From Actinomycetes bacterium (GTDB lineage Bacteria > Actinomycetota > Acidimicrobiia > Acidimicrobiales > Acidimicrobiaceae): a stretch of DNA of 8,997 bases. Of this stretch, positions 6,278 through 8,997 are shown one piece after another. The stretch's first letter is position 1, and the number at the start of each line of letters is the position of its first letter. The position numbers were made by a program, and so were the translations under genes. Below the pieces are notes generated by a model. The model was not told where the DNA came from. It made no database searches and was given only the letters and a program-made list of their open reading frames with translations. The DNA lies in the NCBI GenBank assembly GCA_021792075.1, contig JAJYVK010000045.1, positions 1 through 8,997 of the forward strand. The letters run 5' to 3'.

Positions 6278-6300
6278 GGATTTTAATGCGTGCCCTTGGT

Positions 6301-6347
6301 TGCGCTGCTTGTGGAGCGCACTGGGCAGGGACTGGGTGGAGCGTGGG
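6301..6347 (+). promoter_or_regulatory. Structured dxs leader: hairpin plus G-quadruplex-like G tracts
   Basis: TGCGCT (6301-6306) and AGCGCA (6315-6320) form a perfect 6-bp stem with an 8-nt loop. Immediately after come four GGG runs at 6323-6325, 6328-6330, 6334-6336 and 6345-6347, with loops of 2, 3 and 8 nt, on the mRNA strand. The dxs ribosome binding site (AGAGGAA, 6349-6355) begins two bases later, so folding here could affect translation. I see no match to a known riboswitch, including the thiamine pyrophosphate type. Confidence 0.4.
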
Positions 6348-6365
6348 CAGAGGAAATCGGCATAG

Positions 6366-8252
6366 ATGATCCTGGAAAAGATCAAGAGCCCAAAGGACTT
6401 GCGTTCGCTCATGAGCAGCGAGCTTACCGAGCTATGCAAAGAGATTCGGCAGTTCATTGTTGACACGGTAACTGAAACTGGTGGACATCTTGGATCGAAT
6501 CTGGGAATCGTCGAGATTACGGTCGCTCTCCACCGCGTTTTCAGCTCTCCAAGGGACGTAATCCTTTTCGATACCGGACATCAGGCGTACGTTCACAAGC
6601 TTTTGACCGGCAGAATGGAGAGCTTTTCCGAGCTTCGCAAAGCTGGAGGTCTGTCGGGCTACCCCTCCAGGAGAGAGTCGCCCCACGACTGGATCGAGAA
6701 CTCCCATGCGTCCACTGCGCTTTCGTACGCCTATGGTATCTCCACCGCTTTAGAGCTTGGTTATGAGCCGACGGCAGGGTCGGAGACGGGTAACGCGCCA
6801 AGAACCGTTGTAGCGGTAGTTGGCGACGGGGCGCTCACGGGCGGACTTGCTTACGAGGCCCTGAACAATATCGGGCATGCCGGCAAGCGGGTAGTCATCA
6901 TCTGGAACGACAACGGACGATCTTACGCTCCAACGGTGTCCAAACTTTCCTCAGGCTTGACGAGACTGAGGTTAAACCCCTCCTACATGCAGGCCAGGAC
7001 AAGGATCAAGCAGATGATCGCTGAACTTCCGGCTGTAGGCGGGCTCGCAGTTTCAGGCATCGCCGGGATAACATCAGCCCTTCGAGAGGTCATCGAGCCC
7101 AGGGTCTTCTTTGAGTCTCTCGGGGTTCGCTACACGGGTCCTATCGATGGTCATGATATCGCGGCGATGGAGTACGCATTCGCCAATGCTGAAAATTGGG
7201 ATGGGCCGATCGTGGTGCATGTCCTCACCCAGAAGGGACGGGGCTACGGTCCTGCCGAAGATGACGAGGTCCAGCGGCTACACGACCTTAAGGTGGTTCA
7301 GCCTCAGCTTCTTGCCGAAGTGGTATATGGCTCCTATACCGACAAGTTCGCCGAGTCGTTGTTGGACTTGGCCGAGAAGTCGCCGGAAATTGTGGCTGTG
7401 ACCGCTGCGATGCCAGGGCCAACTGGTCTGCTGGGCTTTCAGGAACGATATCCGGAGAGATTCTTTGATGTAGGAATCGCCGAAGGCCATGCAGTGGCGG
7501 CAGCGGCCGGGATGGCCATGGGGAATCTAAGGCCGGTCGTGGCAATTTATTCCACTTTCATTGCTCGTGCGTTTGACCAGGTAAATCTTGACGTGGGCCT
7601 GCATCGGCTTCCTGTGGTGTTCGTTCTCGATCGAGCCGGTATTACTGGTGATGACGGGCCCTCGCACCACGGAGTCCTGGATCTCATAGAATTTCTTTCG
7701 ATACCCGGGATGACTGTGCTGGCGCCAAGCTGCCTTGAAGACGTTCCTGCGATGCTCGAGTATGCGCTCTCTTTATCGGGACCTGCGATGATCAGGTTCC
7801 CCAAAACCGCCGGACCCGAAAGGCTTTGGATCCCAACATCAGAGGAGATGAGGCCTAGGTGTTTGGTGTCAGGCTCTGAGGTAGCTCTTGTAGCGGTGGG
7901 CAAGATGGTCGTTCCGGCCATTCACGCTGCGGAAATACTGGCCGAGTCAGGGATCTCCGCTTCGGTATGGGATCCCAGAATCCTCACCCTTTTTGAAGAG
8001 CCTTATTTGCGCGAGCTTGCCTCATATCGCCACGTGATTACAGTTGAGGACGGATTTGTGCCGGGTGGCTACGGCTCGCACCTTCGCTACAACATGGAGA
8101 AGCTGGAAGGTTGGGACTCTGCTAGATTCAAGGAGCTTGGAGTTCCGGCTGCCTACATTGCCCAAGGAAAAGCAGACGATATCCTTTCATCGGTTGGCTT
8201 GGATGCGGAAGGTATTGCGGCGTCCGTCACCAAGTGCCTGGCGGACGTGTAG
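6366..8252 (+). CDS. dxs: 1-Deoxy-D-xylulose-5-phosphate synthase
   Basis: This 628-residue enzyme joins pyruvate and glyceraldehyde 3-phosphate, using thiamine diphosphate (ThDP) and Mg2+, to start the MEP isoprenoid pathway in the cytoplasm. The N-terminal ThDP-binding domain has GGH41LGSNLG, GH72QAYVHK, GD154GALTGGLAYEALNN and W-N-D-N183. The central domain has catalytic E373 in GIAEGHAV, Y395 in IYSTF, R423, D430 and H434, matching Escherichia coli E370, Y392, R420, D427 and H431. The C-terminal domain ends with the usual VEDGFVPGGYG. Length is normal (620-640). Three conserved positions differ: FDTGHQ for the usual DVGHQ, G374 where glutamine normally follows the catalytic glutamate, and H435 where the THQG motif has glutamine. 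The ATG start follows AGAGGAA (6349-6355). It is probably transcribed alone, and may be either the only DXS or a divergent second copy. Confidence 0.95.
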   Translation: MILEKIKSPKDLRSLMSSELTELCKEIRQFIVDTVTETGGHLGSNLGIVEITVALHRVFSSPRDVILFDTGHQAYVHKLLTGRMESFSELRKAGGLSGYPSRRESPHDWIENSHASTALSYAYGISTALELGYEPTAGSETGNAPRTVVAVVGDGALTGGLAYEALNNIGHAGKRVVIIWNDNGRSYAPTVSKLSSGLTRLRLNPSYMQARTRIKQMIAELPAVGGLAVSGIAGITSALREVIEPRVFFESLGVRYTGPIDGHDIAAMEYAFANAENWDGPIVVHVLTQKGRGYGPAEDDEVQRLHDLKVVQPQLLAEVVYGSYTDKFAESLLDLAEKSPEIVAVTAAMPGPTGLLGFQERYPERFFDVGIAEGHAVAAAAGMAMGNLRPVVAIYSTFIARAFDQVNLDVGLHRLPVVFVLDRAGITGDDGPSHHGVLDLIEFLSIPGMTVLAPSCLEDVPAMLEYALSLSGPAMIRFPKTAGPERLWIPTSEEMRPRCLVSGSEVALVAVGKMVVPAIHAAEILAESGISASVWDPRILTLFEEPYLRELASYRHVITVEDGFVPGGYGSHLRYNMEKLEGWDSARFKELGVPAAYIAQGKADDILSSVGLDAEGIAASVTKCLADV

Positions 8253-8280
8253 CAGCTTTGTAAGTCGTACCGCGATCTCT

Positions 8281-8299
8281 TGCCAAACTATGCTTGGCG
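8281..8299. terminator. Weak hairpin between convergent dxs and SRAP genes
   Basis: GCCAA (8282-8286) and TTGGC (8294-8298) form a 5-bp stem with a 7-nt loop, extendable by one T-G pair. It lies 30 nt past the dxs stop and spans the SRAP gene's stop codon. No T-run follows on either strand, so a bidirectional terminator is only a possibility. Confidence 0.25.
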
Positions 8300-8995
8300 A
8301 TCCTCCTCTATAAGTTCATGCCCGTCTGTCCTCGAGGAGTTAACCTTGTTGCTTACGCGATAAGTTTTGAGAGTATCGTTCGGCGGGGGGGCGGTGATCC
8401 GTTCGAGGAGAGAGTTGTCGGTCTCCCTCGAAAGCCACTCAGGCAGCTGAGCGGGTTCCACTATAACTGGCATCCGGTCGTGGTATTGGGACATCATGGA
8501 GTTGGCGGCCGTGGTGAGTATGACGAAGGCTTCGATTTCCTCGCCGGTTTCGCTGTCTCTAGAGTGTTCGAAGATGCCTGCCATGAGAACTGGATTGCCG
8601 TCGGATCGATAAAAGTAGTAGGGAGTTTTCTTGAGCCGAAAGTCTGATTCGGAAGCGCCACCACTCTTCCATTCATAGAACCCTTCTGCAGGCACAACGA
8701 TCTTCTGGTTCAGAAGCTGCCTAAAGGTCTTTTTCTCACTGATCCCTTCAGATCTGGCGTTTATCAGATTATGTGCTCTGTCTTTTGCCCACTTAGGTTT
8801 TATACCCCAGAGCATTTCGTCGAGTTCCAACTGGCCATTTATGTTTTTGATCACTGTGACCATGCGCTGTGGGGCGACATTGTAGCTTTCGAGGCGATGT
8901 CGATGAGGGGGGTAGCTGTCTGTCCCGATTTGGAACTCGTGAATTGCCTGCAAACGCGTGATCGTTGCGTCTATTTGAACGAACCTGCCGCACAT
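8288..8995 (-). CDS. SRAP/HMCES-family abasic-site DNA-protein crosslinking protein
   Basis: This 235-residue protein is a SOS response-associated peptidase (SRAP) family member, the family of bacterial YedK and human HMCES. Such proteins bind abasic sites in single-stranded DNA and form a thiazolidine crosslink through the N-terminal cysteine after removal of Met1, which protects the lesion from strand breakage. The key residues are all present: C2 in MCGRF, YNVAP (38-42), W63-G-I, N79 in LINARSE, E108 in PAEGFYEW and H172 in YHDRMPV. Length is usual (about 220-240). The ATG at 8995 leaves only two bases to the window edge, so promoter and ribosome binding site cannot be seen, but the MCGR start cannot be elsewhere because Cys2 must follow Met. 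The gene converges with dxs, 35 nt apart, and has no functional link to it that I can see. Confidence 0.95.
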   Translation of the reverse strand: MCGRFVQIDATITRLQAIHEFQIGTDSYPPHRHRLESYNVAPQRMVTVIKNINGQLELDEMLWGIKPKWAKDRAHNLINARSEGISEKKTFRQLLNQKIVVPAEGFYEWKSGGASESDFRLKKTPYYFYRSDGNPVLMAGIFEHSRDSETGEEIEAFVILTTAANSMMSQYHDRMPVIVEPAQLPEWLSRETDNSLLERITAPPPNDTLKTYRVSNKVNSSRTDGHELIEEDRQA

Positions 8996-8997
8996 TT

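Larger units (their letters stand above)
5549..6365 (+). other. Long gene-free stretch upstream of dxs
   Basis: About 820 nt lie between two plus-strand genes with no convincing coding sequence. Minus-strand (5460-5885) and plus-strand (5739-5963) open frames here show no family likeness and the first runs into the prenyl synthase gene. The stretch contains a short CCGC-TTC-GCGG hairpin just after the synthase stop (5560-5570), a weak 47-codon ORF, a bulged hairpin at 6089-6125, an AT-rich promoter-like island around 6245-6286 and the dxs leader. It could be a decayed gene, an unrecognised RNA or regulatory space. Confidence 0.45.

Noticed and set aside
6170..6290. Thiamine pyrophosphate riboswitch, suggested by CTGAGA at 6181 upstream of a thiamine-dependent enzyme gene
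   Set aside because: The other conserved parts of the TPP aptamer are missing in the right order and spacing, and the CTGAGA lies upstream of the likely promoter.
4445..8252. A single isoprenoid operon containing the prenyl synthase and dxs
   Set aside because: The gap of about 820 nt holds a promoter-like island before dxs and strong secondary structure, so separate transcription is more likely.

Overview
The window looks like a chromosomal segment from a high-to-medium GC bacterium, most likely an actinobacterium; an uncultured Acidimicrobiia-like lineage is my guess, not something the sequence proves. The grounds are frequent GTG/TTG starts with clear Shine-Dalgarno sequences, a short-chain prenyl synthase of actinobacterial flavour (DDLLGSFGD second motif), an actinobacterial-looking 1-deoxyxylulose-5-phosphate synthase, and a classical HrcA/CIRCE operator.

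Left part (1-3802). A small zinc-ribbon protein of the FmdB family (145-342, +) sits behind an extended -10 promoter that overlaps a perfect CIRCE element (91-117), so it is probably under HrcA heat-shock control. It converges with a three-gene minus-strand operon, tldD - tldE (pmbA) - PHP-domain phosphoesterase, whose genes overlap by 8 and 11 nt and are probably translationally coupled. The fmdB and PHP genes share the tetranucleotide CTAG as overlapping stop codons, and two perfect small hairpins lie just past that point inside the PHP gene.

Middle (3803-6365). Two stretches hold no convincing gene: about 640 nt between the divergent tldD and prenyl synthase genes, and about 820 nt between the prenyl synthase and dxs. 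The first has one weak ORF (4030-4344). The second has a weak 47-codon ORF (5662-5805), a strong bulged hairpin (6089-6125), an AT-rich promoter-like island (about 6245-6286), and a dxs leader containing a perfect hairpin and a G-quadruplex-like run of four GGG tracts just before the ribosome binding site.

Right part (4445-8997). A trans-prenyl diphosphate synthase (probably geranylgeranyl diphosphate synthase) and dxs, both on the plus strand, cover the first step of the MEP pathway and the later chain-elongation step of isoprenoid synthesis. They are far enough apart to be separate transcription units. A SRAP/HMCES-type abasic-site-shielding protein on the minus strand converges with dxs; its start is complete but its promoter lies beyond the right edge.

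I see no mobile element, CRISPR array, tRNA or rRNA. Nothing here clearly amounts to a new multi-gene system. The most unusual items are the CIRCE-controlled FmdB gene, the PHP enzyme coupled to TldD/TldE, the structured dxs leader, and several substitutions at conserved DXS active-site-adjacent positions.
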